Assembly: GCA_902569785.1 (NCBI GenBank)
Contig: CACFVO010000001.1
Span: forward strand, 1 to 64,000
From: an uncultured Pelagibacteraceae bacterium
GTDB taxonomy: Bacteria; Pseudomonadota; Alphaproteobacteria; Pelagibacterales; Pelagibacteraceae
Direction: 5' to 3'
DNA: 64,000 nucleotides
Position numbers and translations under genes: made by a program. The notes below the pieces were generated by a model, which did no database searches, was not told where the DNA came from, and saw only the letters and a list, made by a program, of their open reading frames with translations. Positions 1 through 7,494 of the stretch are shown piece by piece (positions within the stretch are counted from its first letter, which is position 1; each line of letters starts with the position of its first letter).

Positions 1-276
1 AATGGTATCTTTTTATCAAATGGCCCTGGTGATCCAGCCGCAACAGGAAAATATGCCATTCCAATTATAAAAGAATTTATAAAAAATAATTTACCGGTAT
101 TCGGAATTTGTTTAGGTCACCAATTACTTGGTCTAGCTTTAGGTGCAAAAACAAAAAAAATGAATTTGGGTCACAGAGGTGCGAACCACCCTGTTAAAAA
201 TTTGATTAAAGGAAATGTAGAGATAACTAGCCAAAATCATGGTTTTGAAATAGTTAAAAGAAATAGATGTTATTAA
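1..276 (+). pseudogene. carA: carbamoyl-phosphate synthase small subunit, 3'-truncated fragment
   Basis: Frame 1 is open from the window edge and encodes the glutamine amidotransferase part of Car[10 protein letters not shown], then GICLGHQ with the nucleophilic Cys, then HRGANHPV and EITSQNHGF. CarA hydrolyses glutamine and passes ammonia to CarB for carbamoyl phosphate (pyrimidines, arginine). After QNHGFEIV the match stops, and the frame ends a few codons later at TAA 274-276. The normal C-terminus of roughly 70 residues, which carries the catalytic His-Glu pair (usually in a YHPEASPGP-like motif), is absent. The sequence that follows belongs to a different gene, so as written the enzyme could not be active. 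This is either a real deletion or an assembly chimera. The 5' part lies outside the window. Confidence 0.85.
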
Positions 277-460
277 TACTTTTTTGCCTAAACAACTAAG
301 TGAAGAAGAGACAAAAAAAATTTGCGAAGAGGTAATAAAGTCTGTTGGAGCTTCTTCAATGAAAGATATGGGAAAAGTTATGGGAGCACTAAAGTCTAAA
401 CATTCTGATACATTAGACTTTTCAAAAGTAAGCGGAATAATAAAAGGACTTTTAAATTAA
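254..460 (+). pseudogene. yqeY: YqeY/GatB-like protein, 5'-truncated fragment
   Basis: Frame 2 from about 254 reads [18 protein letters not shown], then a C-terminal part containing SSMKDMGKVMGALK. This is the second half of the YqeY family, small proteins related to the tRNA-binding tail of GatB. The first half, about 85 residues, is missing, and a TAG at 251-253 closes the frame upstream. The fragment begins exactly where the CarA match ends. A 7-base direct repeat, gaaatag, occurs at 247-253 and 260-266, close to the joint. The stop at 458-460 abuts the dnaG start codon. A gene fragment left by a deletion, or a misassembly, explains it equally well. Confidence 0.75.
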
Positions 461-2251
461 ATGAAATACCCAAAGGAATATCTTGATGAAATAAAGTTAA
501 GACTTAAAGTTTCGCAAGTTGTTAGTAAAACAGTTCAACTAAAAAAAAGAGGAAAAGAATTTATAGGTCTGTCACCGTTTAAAAATGAAAAAAGCCCATC
601 TTTTACTGTAAACGATGAAAAAGAATTTTATCATTGTTTTAGTAGTGGTGAACATGGAAATATTTTTGATTTTTTAATGAAAACTAAGTCAATTGGTTTT
701 GGAGAAGCTGTTAAAACACTGGCAGCTGAAGCTGGTATGCAACCTTACAGGTTTTCAAACTTTGATAAAAAAAAAGAATTAAGATTTCAAACTTACAAAA
801 ATATTTATAAAGAATATTCAGATTATTTTTATAAAGAACTATTTAATTTAAATAATAAAGAATCATTAAACTATTTAACTAAAAGAGGTTTATCAAAAAG
901 CATAATTGAGGAATTTAGATTAGGCTATGTTCCATGGAAAAATAATTTCTATGAAAATCTTTTAAAGAAATACTCAGAGGAAGATATAAATTTAACAGGT
1001 TTATATTACAAGCACGATAAAAGTGGAAAATATATTGATAGGTTTAATTCAAGAATAATTTTTCCTGTAAACAATATATCAGGAGATCCAATTGCTTTTG
1101 GAGGAAGAATAATAAAAGAAAGTAAATTGGCTAAATATATAAATTCACCAGAAACTGAATTTTACAAAAAAGGTAATATGATATTTAATTTAGACAAAGC
1201 TAAAGCATGTCGAGCTGATACCAGCGAAGTAATTATTGTTGAAGGTTATATGGATGTAGTAAGTGTTTATTCAACAGGAATTAAAAATGTTATTTCAAAT
1301 TCAGGAACAGCATTAACAGATCGTCAAATTAATATTATTTGGAAATTTTTTTCAAATCCAATTATATGTTTAGATGGTGACCAGAGCGGTCAAAATGCAG
1401 CGTTGAGAATTGCCGAAAAGCTTTTTCCATTAATTAATGAAGATAATAAAATCTTTTTTTCAATCTTGCCTGATGGCAATGACCCAGATGATTACATTAA
1501 AAAAAATGGTAAAGAAAACTTTGTATCTTTTTTAAAAGAAAAAAAAATAATTCAGAAATATATATGGGAGCATTATATAAATAAATTAGATAAAACCAAT
1601 CCTTTCGAAATATCTAAGTTTGAGAAAGAAATAAAAAAACTTTGTTATTCAATACATGATGAAACACTCAGAAAATATGTTTTAGAAGATTTTTTAGATA
1701 AAATAAAAAAACTAACTCCAAATCAAAACAAAAGACAATCATATAATCGTTTCAAAAGATATAATTTTAAACAAGACTATCAATTGTTGAAAGAAACAAA
1801 AACATTGCATGACAAAAAAAGTCATTTTTCAAAAATTCAAATAAAAGAGTTTTCGGTGTTATTTATAATGCTTAATTATTTTGATATAGTTTCAAAAAAA
1901 ATTGAAGAGTTATCGGAGATAATATTTTTATCTGAAAAAAATGAAAGTTTAAAAAAATTAATTATTTCCTCGATATTAGAGGGTAATGATCAAGATGCTA
2001 TTAAGTCAAAAATTAGCGTTGATTACAAAAAACTAATTGATGAGATACAGGAAAATTCTAGTATTCAAATAATTTTAAAGAAAAAGGACAATGAGGCTAT
2101 ATTAGAATTATTAAACGAAATAATAGCTGAATTAAAGGAGCTTAGTAATCTCAAGAAAATAGAATCTCTTGAAAAAAAATTGATCAATAACTTAGATGAA
2201 AACTCCTACTCAGAGCTTGTAAAGCTCAAAAGCCAAATAAATCGGGAATAA
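461..2251 (+). CDS. dnaG: DNA primase
   Basis: DnaG makes RNA primers for replication. The 596-residue length is normal. The TOPRIM catalytic core is intact: EGYMDV at 261-266, DGDQSG at 305-310 and GNDPDDYI at 339-346. The N-terminal CHC2 zinc-ribbon region is recognisable (RGKEFIGLSPFKNEKSPSF, then FYHCFSSGEHG), but only Cys59 of the usual four ligands remains. Positions expected to be Cys, His and Cys are Ser38, Lys41 and Ser62. The C-terminal third is Lys/Glu/Ile-rich and would be the helicase-binding part. The start codon directly follows the yqeY stop, and rpoD follows after 61 bp, the usual dnaG-rpoD pairing. Confidence 0.97.
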   Translation: MKYPKEYLDEIKLRLKVSQVVSKTVQLKKRGKEFIGLSPFKNEKSPSFTVNDEKEFYHCFSSGEHGNIFDFLMKTKSIGFGEAVKTLAAEAGMQPYRFSNFDKKKELRFQTYKNIYKEYSDYFYKELFNLNNKESLNYLTKRGLSKSIIEEFRLGYVPWKNNFYENLLKKYSEEDINLTGLYYKHDKSGKYIDRFNSRIIFPVNNISGDPIAFGGRIIKESKLAKYINSPETEFYKKGNMIFNLDKAKACRADTSEVIIVEGYMDVVSVYSTGIKNVISNSGTALTDRQINIIWKFFSNPIICLDGDQSGQNAALRIAEKLFPLINEDNKIFFSILPDGNDPDDYIKKNGKENFVSFLKEKKIIQKYIWEHYINKLDKTNPFEISKFEKEIKKLCYSIHDETLRKYVLEDFLDKIKKLTPNQNKRQSYNRFKRYNFKQDYQLLKETKTLHDKKSHFSKIQIKEFSVLFIMLNYFDIVSKKIEELSEIIFLSEKNESLKKLIISSILEGNDQDAIKSKISVDYKKLIDEIQENSSIQIILKKKDNEAILELLNEIIAELKELSNLKKIESLEKKLINNLDENSYSELVKLKSQINRE

Positions 2252-2312
2252 AAAAAGATAGATTTTTACAATGTAGTGCTTATATATATCCCACTGCTCT
2301 AACAAAAATTTA

Positions 2313-4184
2313 ATGACTACAAAAATAATTACAAAATCATTTGAGAGACTTTTGGTTAAAGGAAGGCATAGAGGATTCATTACCTACGAAGAACTTGGAA
2401 AATCTCTAGGTAAAAGAAACGGAACAATTGAGAACATCGAAAAGGCTTTTATCATTATTGTTGATGAAAAAATAACTTTAGTTGAAAAAAAATCTCAATT
2501 CCAGTCAAATAAAAAAAAAGAAGCATCGAGCCCAGCTGAGGAAAAATCTTCAGATAAAAGTGATGATCCAATTCGCATGTATCTCAGAGAAATGGGTGGA
2601 GTTGAACTTTTGTCTAGGGAAGGTGAAATTGCTATTGCAAAAAGAATTGAAGCGGGAAAAGATGTTATGATAAATGCTTTAACTCAGAGCCCACTAATTG
2701 GAAAAAAAATATATGAATGGAAAGAACAAATCGAAAATCAACAACTTTTAGTTAGAGACATAATTGATATAGACTCAACATATGAAGATTTTGAGTCCTT
2801 AGAGGATGATGACGAATTAAAAACTAAAAAAAAATTAGATAATAAAGTAGAAAAAAAAGATGAAGAGAGAAAAGATGAAGAAAAAAAAGAACATGATACC
2901 AATGTTGAAGATGATGAATTTAATGTTTCATTGGCTAAAATGGAGGAGGAAATAAAACCTAGGATAATTAATATTTTAGACTCTTTAAATAAAAATTACT
3001 CAAAACTTCAAAAATATCAAAAAGAAAAATTATATTGCTTATTGGACTCGAAAGAACTTTCAATATCTAAAAATAAAAACTTCAAAAAAATTCAAGCAAT
3101 ATTAGTAGATAATTTTAAAAATCTTCAATTAGCTCCACATGTAGTAGAAGAATTAGTTCAGTTACATTACAAAGAAAATAAAAAAATAGTTTCTTTAGAA
3201 GGTATATTATTAAGATTGGCCATGGATAATAAAATTTCAAGAGAAGAATTTTTGAAATATTATATAGGTAATGAAATTAATCCTAAATTTGAGTCTTTTT
3301 TAAAAGAAAATCAAATATGGAAAAATTTTTTTAAGAAGTATAAAAAAGATTTTTCTGAAATTAGAGAACGATTAGTAGATTTTAGTAAAAAGATAGGATT
3401 GTCAGTTGGTGAATTTAAAAAATTAGTTAGTAGAATTCAAAAAGGAGAAAGGGAGTCAAGAATAGCTAAAAAAGAAATGGTTGAAGCTAATCTAAGATTA
3501 GTAATATCCATTGCTAAAAAATATACTAATAGAGGACTTCAATTTTTAGATCTTATTCAAGAAGGTAATATTGGTTTGATGAAAGCTGTTGATAAATTTG
3601 AATATCGAAGAGGTTATAAATTTTCTACCTATGCTACATGGTGGATTAGACAAGCCATTACAAGATCTATAGCTGATCAAGCAAGAACAATTAGAATTCC
3701 AGTTCACATGATTGAGACTATTAATAAAATAGTTAGAACACAAAGACAAATCATGAGCGAGTTTGGAAGAGAGCCGACTCCTGAAGAGTTAGCTAAAAAA
3801 TTAGCCATGCCTTTAGAAAAAGTTAGAAAAGTATTAAAAATAGCTAAAGAACCAGTATCACTAGAAACTCCCGTTGGAGATGAGGAAGATAGTAGTTTAG
3901 GAGATTTTATTGAAGATAAAAATGCTTTACAACCTTTGGATACTGCCATTCAATCAAATTTAAGTGAGTCTACAACAAAAATTTTGGCATCTTTAACACC
4001 AAGAGAAGAAAGAGTTTTAAGAATGCGTTTTGGAATTGGAATGAACACCGATCATACTTTAGAAGAAGTAGGTTTACAGTTCTCTGTCACTAGAGAGAGG
4101 ATTAGACAAATAGAAGCTAAAGCACTTAGAAAATTAAAACATCCAAGTAGGTCAAAACAACTAAAAAGTTTCCTAGAAAAATAA
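2313..4184 (+). CDS. rpoD: RNA polymerase primary sigma factor (sigma-70)
   Basis: This is the housekeeping sigma factor that directs RNA polymerase to -35/-10 promoters. Region 1.1 covers about residues 1-60. Region 1.2 contains [12 protein letters not shown] from about residue 84. A non-conserved spacer follows, with a very acidic and Lys-rich stretch at about 165-205. Regions 2.1-2.4 contain [18 protein letters not shown] and [17 protein letters not shown]. Region 3 follows, and region 4.2 near the end has [20 protein letters not shown], the -35-binding helix-turn-helix. The length of 623 residues is typical of proteobacterial RpoD. It lies downstream of dnaG in the same orientation. Confidence 0.98.
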   Translation: MTTKIITKSFERLLVKGRHRGFITYEELGKSLGKRNGTIENIEKAFIIIVDEKITLVEKKSQFQSNKKKEASSPAEEKSSDKSDDPIRMYLREMGGVELLSREGEIAIAKRIEAGKDVMINALTQSPLIGKKIYEWKEQIENQQLLVRDIIDIDSTYEDFESLEDDDELKTKKKLDNKVEKKDEERKDEEKKEHDTNVEDDEFNVSLAKMEEEIKPRIINILDSLNKNYSKLQKYQKEKLYCLLDSKELSISKNKNFKKIQAILVDNFKNLQLAPHVVEELVQLHYKENKKIVSLEGILLRLAMDNKISREEFLKYYIGNEINPKFESFLKENQIWKNFFKKYKKDFSEIRERLVDFSKKIGLSVGEFKKLVSRIQKGERESRIAKKEMVEANLRLVISIAKKYTNRGLQFLDLIQEGNIGLMKAVDKFEYRRGYKFSTYATWWIRQAITRSIADQARTIRIPVHMIETINKIVRTQRQIMSEFGREPTPEELAKKLAMPLEKVRKVLKIAKEPVSLETPVGDEEDSSLGDFIEDKNALQPLDTAIQSNLSESTTKILASLTPREERVLRMRFGIGMNTDHTLEEVGLQFSVTRERIRQIEAKALRKLKHPSRSKQLKSFLEK

Positions 4185-4213
4185 TTTTTTCTGATGTAAA
4201 AGATACTATTAGC

Positions 4214-4290
4214 GGGCCTGTAGCTCAGTTGGTTAGAGCAGTACACTCATAATGTATTGGTCCCAGGTTCGAGTCCTGGCGGGCCCACCA
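4214..4290 (+). tRNA. tRNA with CAU anticodon (probably tRNA-Ile2, else elongator Met)
   Basis: The 77-nt cloverleaf folds by eye. The acceptor stem is GGGCCTG with CGGGCCC, discriminator A, and an encoded CCA. The D arm is GCTC/GAGC, the anticodon stem GTACA/TGTAT with loop CTCATAA, and the T arm CCAGG/CCTGG with loop TTCGAGT. The CAU anticodon fits either elongator methionine or the lysidine-modified isoleucine tRNA. The GGGCCTG acceptor stem resembles alphaproteobacterial isoleucine tRNAs, so Ile2 is preferred. A possible -10, TACTAT, sits at 4204-4209, very close to the 5' end. Confidence 0.95.
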
Positions 4291-4294
4291 TCAA

Positions 4295-4894
4295 TTAACT
4301 ATTAATAAATTCTTCTAATTTAGAAATTAAAATATTGATATCATTATTGTTAGAATTCAGTATAGAAGAAAACTCTTCTTTTTGAGTTCTAGCTAAACTT
4401 AATCCTTCCACTATTAGATCTCTTATTAGAGGTTTATCAGGATTTTTTGTATAAATTCTCCAGTCGATTTTTATCTCTGGTTGATTATCGCTTGCAATTA
4501 TTTTTGATCTTACGATTGTATAATTAGAGCTTTTTTTCTCAGAATCGATTATCTCAAATTTATTAGATGAATAGTCTGTTAGTCTTGAAGTTAGACTTTT
4601 TAAAAAGTATTTTTGAAAAGCTTGTTGGTAGTTTTCTAAATTATTTTTATCTGTCGATTTTCTTAATTCTCCTAATGTATATAAGCCTAATGCATTAATA
4701 TCTACATTTTCTACAGCTATACTCTCTATAAATTTTTTTTTATCCTCTTCGCTCGTATTTTTGTCTGATAGTTTATTAATTGAATCGCTTACTAATTCTT
4801 TAATAAATATTTCAGGATCGGAGTTGTAAGTGGTTGAATAAGCTACTTTCGAGATGAAAATAAACGAAATTAAAAGAAGACCTAACTTTTTCAT
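4295..4894 (-). CDS. mlaC: MlaC/Ttg2D-type phospholipid-binding periplasmic protein
   Basis: The 199-residue protein has an N-terminal signal peptide (hydrophobic LGLLLISFIFISKVAYS) and the MlaC/toluene-tolerance pattern: FIKELVSDSINKL, a helix-rich first half, FQKYFLKSLTSRL, then the beta-rich IVRSKI and KIDWRIY and the conserved IRDLIVEGLSLA. MlaC carries phospholipids between the outer-membrane MlaA complex and the inner-membrane MlaFEDB transporter, keeping the outer leaflet free of phospholipid. mlaA lies 13 bp upstream on the same strand, so the two are probably co-transcribed. The mlaFEDB genes are not in this window. Confidence 0.88.
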   Translation of the reverse strand: MKKLGLLLISFIFISKVAYSTTYNSDPEIFIKELVSDSINKLSDKNTSEEDKKKFIESIAVENVDINALGLYTLGELRKSTDKNNLENYQQAFQKYFLKSLTSRLTDYSSNKFEIIDSEKKSSNYTIVRSKIIASDNQPEIKIDWRIYTKNPDKPLIRDLIVEGLSLARTQKEEFSSILNSNNNDINILISKLEEFINS

Positions 4895-4907
4895 TTTTAG
4901 ACTGATC

Positions 4908-5651
4908 TTAGTTGTCTAGATTTCCCCAGTCATCTTCATTTTCACTGGAGTTATTAATTTTGTTTTTTCTATTTTGTAGATATAGACTTTTTGTTGCGGA
5001 ATATAAATCAATTGAATTTTTTTCTAAACTTTCAAAGTTGGTCATATTATCACCTCTAAAATCTATGGCAGTAGCAGCTTTAACACCTACGTAATCGACC
5101 GGGGTACCTGAAATGTTCTTAATTTCTCTTTCATGCCAAGTAACTCTAGCAAAAGGATCGAGATAATTATTATCTATTACCATCCCCACAGTATCTCTAA
5201 CAGTCGTGGGACCTAAAATCGGTAAAACAAAATAACATCCGCTTCCCACACCATATGCTCCCAATGTTTGTCCTAAATCTTCTTTTTGATTTTCAAGACC
5301 CATTAGCGCTGCTGGATTTCCAAGTCCTAGCACTCCTACAGTAGAATTTATTAAAAAACTGCCAGTTGCATGTCCGGCCAATCTTATCTCACCTTGAAGA
5401 ATATGATTAGGAATTGATAGTAAAGTTGCAATATTAGAAGTAAAATTGCTAGTACCTTTCTTTATTGGTTCAGGAAGTTTATTATATCCCTTAGCAACTG
5501 GTTTCAAAATTACATTATCGAAACCCTGATTAAACTTAAAAACTCCTCTACTGATTTTTTCAAAGCATTCTTTATCACTTTGCGCGTTTGCACTTACAGA
5601 GTAGACTAAAAAAATTGAGCAAATTATTAAATGTAGTTTTTTAAATTCCAT
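4908..5651 (-). CDS. mlaA: MlaA/VacJ outer-membrane lipid asymmetry protein
   Basis: The 247-residue protein matches the VacJ family throughout: FNQGFDNVILKPVAKGYNKL, the IPNHILQGE region, STVGVLGLGNPA, DLGQTLGAYGVGSGCYFVLP and GPTTVRDTVG. MlaA forms a ring-like channel in the inner leaflet of the outer membrane and removes mislocalised phospholipids. The N-terminus has a signal peptide ending SVSANAQS. That looks like a signal peptidase I site rather than the lipobox of enterobacterial MlaA; no Cys is near the cleavage site. It is the first gene of the mlaA-mlaC pair and diverges from the amidase gene. Confidence 0.93.
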   Translation of the reverse strand: MEFKKLHLIICSIFLVYSVSANAQSDKECFEKISRGVFKFNQGFDNVILKPVAKGYNKLPEPIKKGTSNFTSNIATLLSIPNHILQGEIRLAGHATGSFLINSTVGVLGLGNPAALMGLENQKEDLGQTLGAYGVGSGCYFVLPILGPTTVRDTVGMVIDNNYLDPFARVTWHEREIKNISGTPVDYVGVKAATAIDFRGDNMTNFESLEKNSIDLYSATKSLYLQNRKNKINNSSENEDDWGNLDN

Positions 5652-5760
5652 GTTCGCTATATATAGAAATTACACAGATATTGCTATAAATCATGCCTTT
5701 ATTTTATGAGAGATTTTAGCTTCAATTTTGTTTATATTTGTCAATAAATTAGCCAAAAAA

Positions 5761-6483
5761 ATGAACATAATTCCTCTTAAATCCCAAAGTTTTTCAAAAA
5801 AACCTAGAAATAAAGGGAAAATTAAATTTTTAATTATTCACTATACTGGAATGCAATCTATGCGTGCATCAATCAAAAGATTAGTAAGCCTTAAGCATAA
5901 AGTTAGTTGTCATTATTTAATTAGTAGAGACGGAAAAATTTTCCAAATGGTTGAAGACAATCAAGTTGCATGGCATGCGGGTAAATCAAAATGGGGCACG
6001 ATAGAGAATCTTAACATTAACTCTATTGGTATTGAGCTTGTAAATAATGGCCATAAATTTGGTTACCAAAAATTCTCAGCAAGACAAATTAATGCATTAA
6101 TCACGCTGTGTATCAAATTAAAAAAAAAATATAAAATTAAAAATCGATGTATTTTAGGGCATTCGGATATAGCTCCATTAAGAAAGTCTGATCCAGGAGA
6201 GAAATTTCCTTGGCTCAAACTTAAAAAAAAAAAGATAGGGATCTGGTATTCTCTAAATAAAAAAAGTTTGAAATTTAAAGAATTTAAAGCAAATAATGTC
6301 AGAAAAACCTTTTTTAAAAATTTGTATAAAATTGGTTATAGATATTTTAATAAAGAGAAATTTTCAAAAACTGACAAATTGATAATTAAGTCTTTTCAAA
6401 GAAGATTTAGGCAAGGAAAAGTAAATGGAAAAATTGACCTAGAATGCATTAAAATAAGTGATTATTTAGCTAAAAATCACTAG
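5761..6483 (+). CDS. N-acetylmuramoyl-L-alanine amidase (AmpD/Amidase_2 type) with C-terminal peptidoglycan-binding-like domain
   Basis: A zinc amidase that cleaves the lactyl-alanine bond of peptidoglycan or its recycled fragments. The expected residues are present: His27 in IIHYTG, His134 in LGHSDIAP, Asp144 in DPGEKFPW, and the conserved SIGIELVN at about 88-95. The last 55 residues (IGYRYFNKEKFSKTD to GKIDLECIKISDYL) look like a PG_binding_1 domain. ATG 5761 is chosen as start because the frame continues upstream only to a TTG at 5728, and the family begins 20-25 residues before the first His. No signal peptide is evident, so a cytoplasmic, AmpD-like recycling role is plausible. rnpB follows immediately. 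Confidence 0.88.
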   Translation: MNIIPLKSQSFSKKPRNKGKIKFLIIHYTGMQSMRASIKRLVSLKHKVSCHYLISRDGKIFQMVEDNQVAWHAGKSKWGTIENLNINSIGIELVNNGHKFGYQKFSARQINALITLCIKLKKKYKIKNRCILGHSDIAPLRKSDPGEKFPWLKLKKKKIGIWYSLNKKSLKFKEFKANNVRKTFFKNLYKIGYRYFNKEKFSKTDKLIIKSFQRRFRQGKVNGKIDLECIKISDYLAKNH

Positions 6484-6490
6484 ATTTTAC

Positions 6491-6519
6491 TTGATTTTGC
6501 TCATTTTTAACACTAAATA
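6491..6519 (+). promoter_or_regulatory. promoter of the RNase P RNA gene
   Basis: TTGATT at 6491-6496, a 17-bp spacer, and TAAATA at 6514-6519 place a transcription start at about 6524-6526. That is exactly where the mature RNase P RNA 5' stem (CTGCCAG) begins. The promoter starts 8 bp after the amidase stop codon. Confidence 0.6.
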
Positions 6520-6523
6520 CACC

Positions 6524-6886
6524 CTGCCAGATAGTTGGATATTCGCAATCAGCTTAGCTGATAGAGGAAAGTCCGGGCTCCGTAAAGACACAGTGCCAGT
6601 TAATGACTGGCGAAGGTGACTTCAGGGATAGTGCCACAGAAAATAAACCGCCTAATCAAGGCAAGGGTGAAACGGCGAGGTAAGAGCTCACCGGTTTTTT
6701 GGCAACAAAAAACGCACGGCAAACCCCACTGGGAGCAAGGTTAAATAGAGAAGACATTGCAGAAATGCTAAAAACAGTCTTTAGTTAGTCTTCTGGGTTA
6801 ACCGCTTGAGCTTGAGTGTGAACTCGAGCCTAGATAAATGATATCTTCAATGACAGAACCCGGCTTACAGACTGTCTGGCAGTTTT
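6524..6886 (+). ncRNA. rnpB: RNase P RNA (class A)
   Basis: The catalytic RNA that trims tRNA 5' leaders. The outermost helix P1 is visible: CTGCCAGATAGT at 6524-6535 pairs with ACTGTCTGGCAG at 6871-6882. Conserved core elements are present: GAGGAAAGTCCGGGC at 6564-6578, ACAGTGCC, the GGGTGAAACGGCGAGGTAAG section around 6665-6685, GGCAAACCCCA, and the 3' ACAGAACCCGGCTTACAG. The tail TTTT after 6882 may be the termination point. The length of about 360 nt is usual. It lies between the amidase gene and the mraZ promoter. Confidence 0.96.
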
Positions 6887-6935
6887 CCTCCATAAAATGT
6901 TCTCTTTTTGTACTAAAAATCAAAAAACTATTGTA

Positions 6936-6964
6936 TTGACTATTTAAATTAAAACCCATACCAT
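6936..6964 (+). promoter_or_regulatory. promoter of the dcw cluster (upstream of mraZ)
   Basis: TTGACT at 6936-6941, a 17-bp spacer, and TACCAT at 6959-6964 are a good sigma-70 match. The predicted start is near 6971. The -10 element lies inside the array of MraZ-type boxes, so a bound repressor would block polymerase. Confidence 0.6.
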
Positions 6965-6978
6965 CCCAAATAATCCCA
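6955..6978. promoter_or_regulatory. putative MraZ operator: three CCCA/TGGG boxes at 10-bp spacing
   Basis: CCCA occurs at 6955-6958, 6965-6968 and 6975-6978. On the minus strand this is TGGG three times with exactly 10 bp between starts; the last two are TGGGA and the first TGGGT. MraZ in Escherichia coli is known to bind TGGGN repeats separated by 5 nt in front of its own gene, so this is very probably the autoregulatory site. Here the TGGG strand is the one opposite to mraZ. Confidence 0.7.
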
Positions 6979-7029
6979 TAATGGAGGGTGATTTGAAGAT
7001 ATTAAAAAAAACTAAGGTTTTGAAAAAGA

Positions 7030-7494
7030 ATGTTTTTATCAAGCTACGAAAACAAATTAGACAAAAAAGGAAGGGTGTCTGTGCCAGCAACTTTTAGATC
7101 TCATCTAAGCTCTTTAGGTTACAACGGATTTATAAGCTATCCATCATTTAATCATTCAGCTTTAGAGGCCTGCTCACAAGACAGAATTGAAAAATTATCT
7201 AATACCATAGACTCATTAAATCCTTTTGAAGATAAAAGAGATTACTTTGCTACTTCAATATTATCTGAAAGTGTGAATTTACAATTTGATACTGAAGGCA
7301 GGGTATCATTAACAGAAAAGTTACTGAAACATGCTAACATTAAAACTAATATTTTATTTGTTGGTCTAGGGAAAACTTTTCAAATATGGGAACCAAAAAC
7401 ATTTGAAAAATTTAAAGTAGTAGCGAGAAAAAAAGCTTATCAAAATAGATCAAGTCTTAAATGGGAAAATAAACAGAAAGGGGAGATAACATGA
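7030..7494 (+). CDS. mraZ: transcriptional regulator MraZ
   Basis: The 154-residue protein contains two SpoVT/AbrB-like half-domains with the DxxxR signatures DKKGRVSVPATFR and DTEGRVSLTEKL. MraZ is a DNA-binding ring that represses the dcw promoter, and the expected operator is found 50-75 bp upstream. The start is placed at ATG 7030, giving the conserved MFLSSYENKLDKKGR opening. The stop overlaps the ftsZ start (ATGA at 7491-7494). In most dcw clusters rsmH follows mraZ; here ftsZ is inserted between them. Confidence 0.95.
   Translation: MFLSSYENKLDKKGRVSVPATFRSHLSSLGYNGFISYPSFNHSALEACSQDRIEKLSNTIDSLNPFEDKRDYFATSILSESVNLQFDTEGRVSLTEKLLKHANIKTNILFVGLGKTFQIWEPKTFEKFKVVARKKAYQNRSSLKWENKQKGEIT

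Noticed and set aside
3546..3949. Minus-strand open frames inside rpoD
   Set aside because: They are antisense shadows of a strongly conserved sigma factor gene and show no family features.
5728..5760. Upstream start for the amidase
   Set aside because: It is a TTG without a ribosome site, and family members begin near the ATG at 5761.
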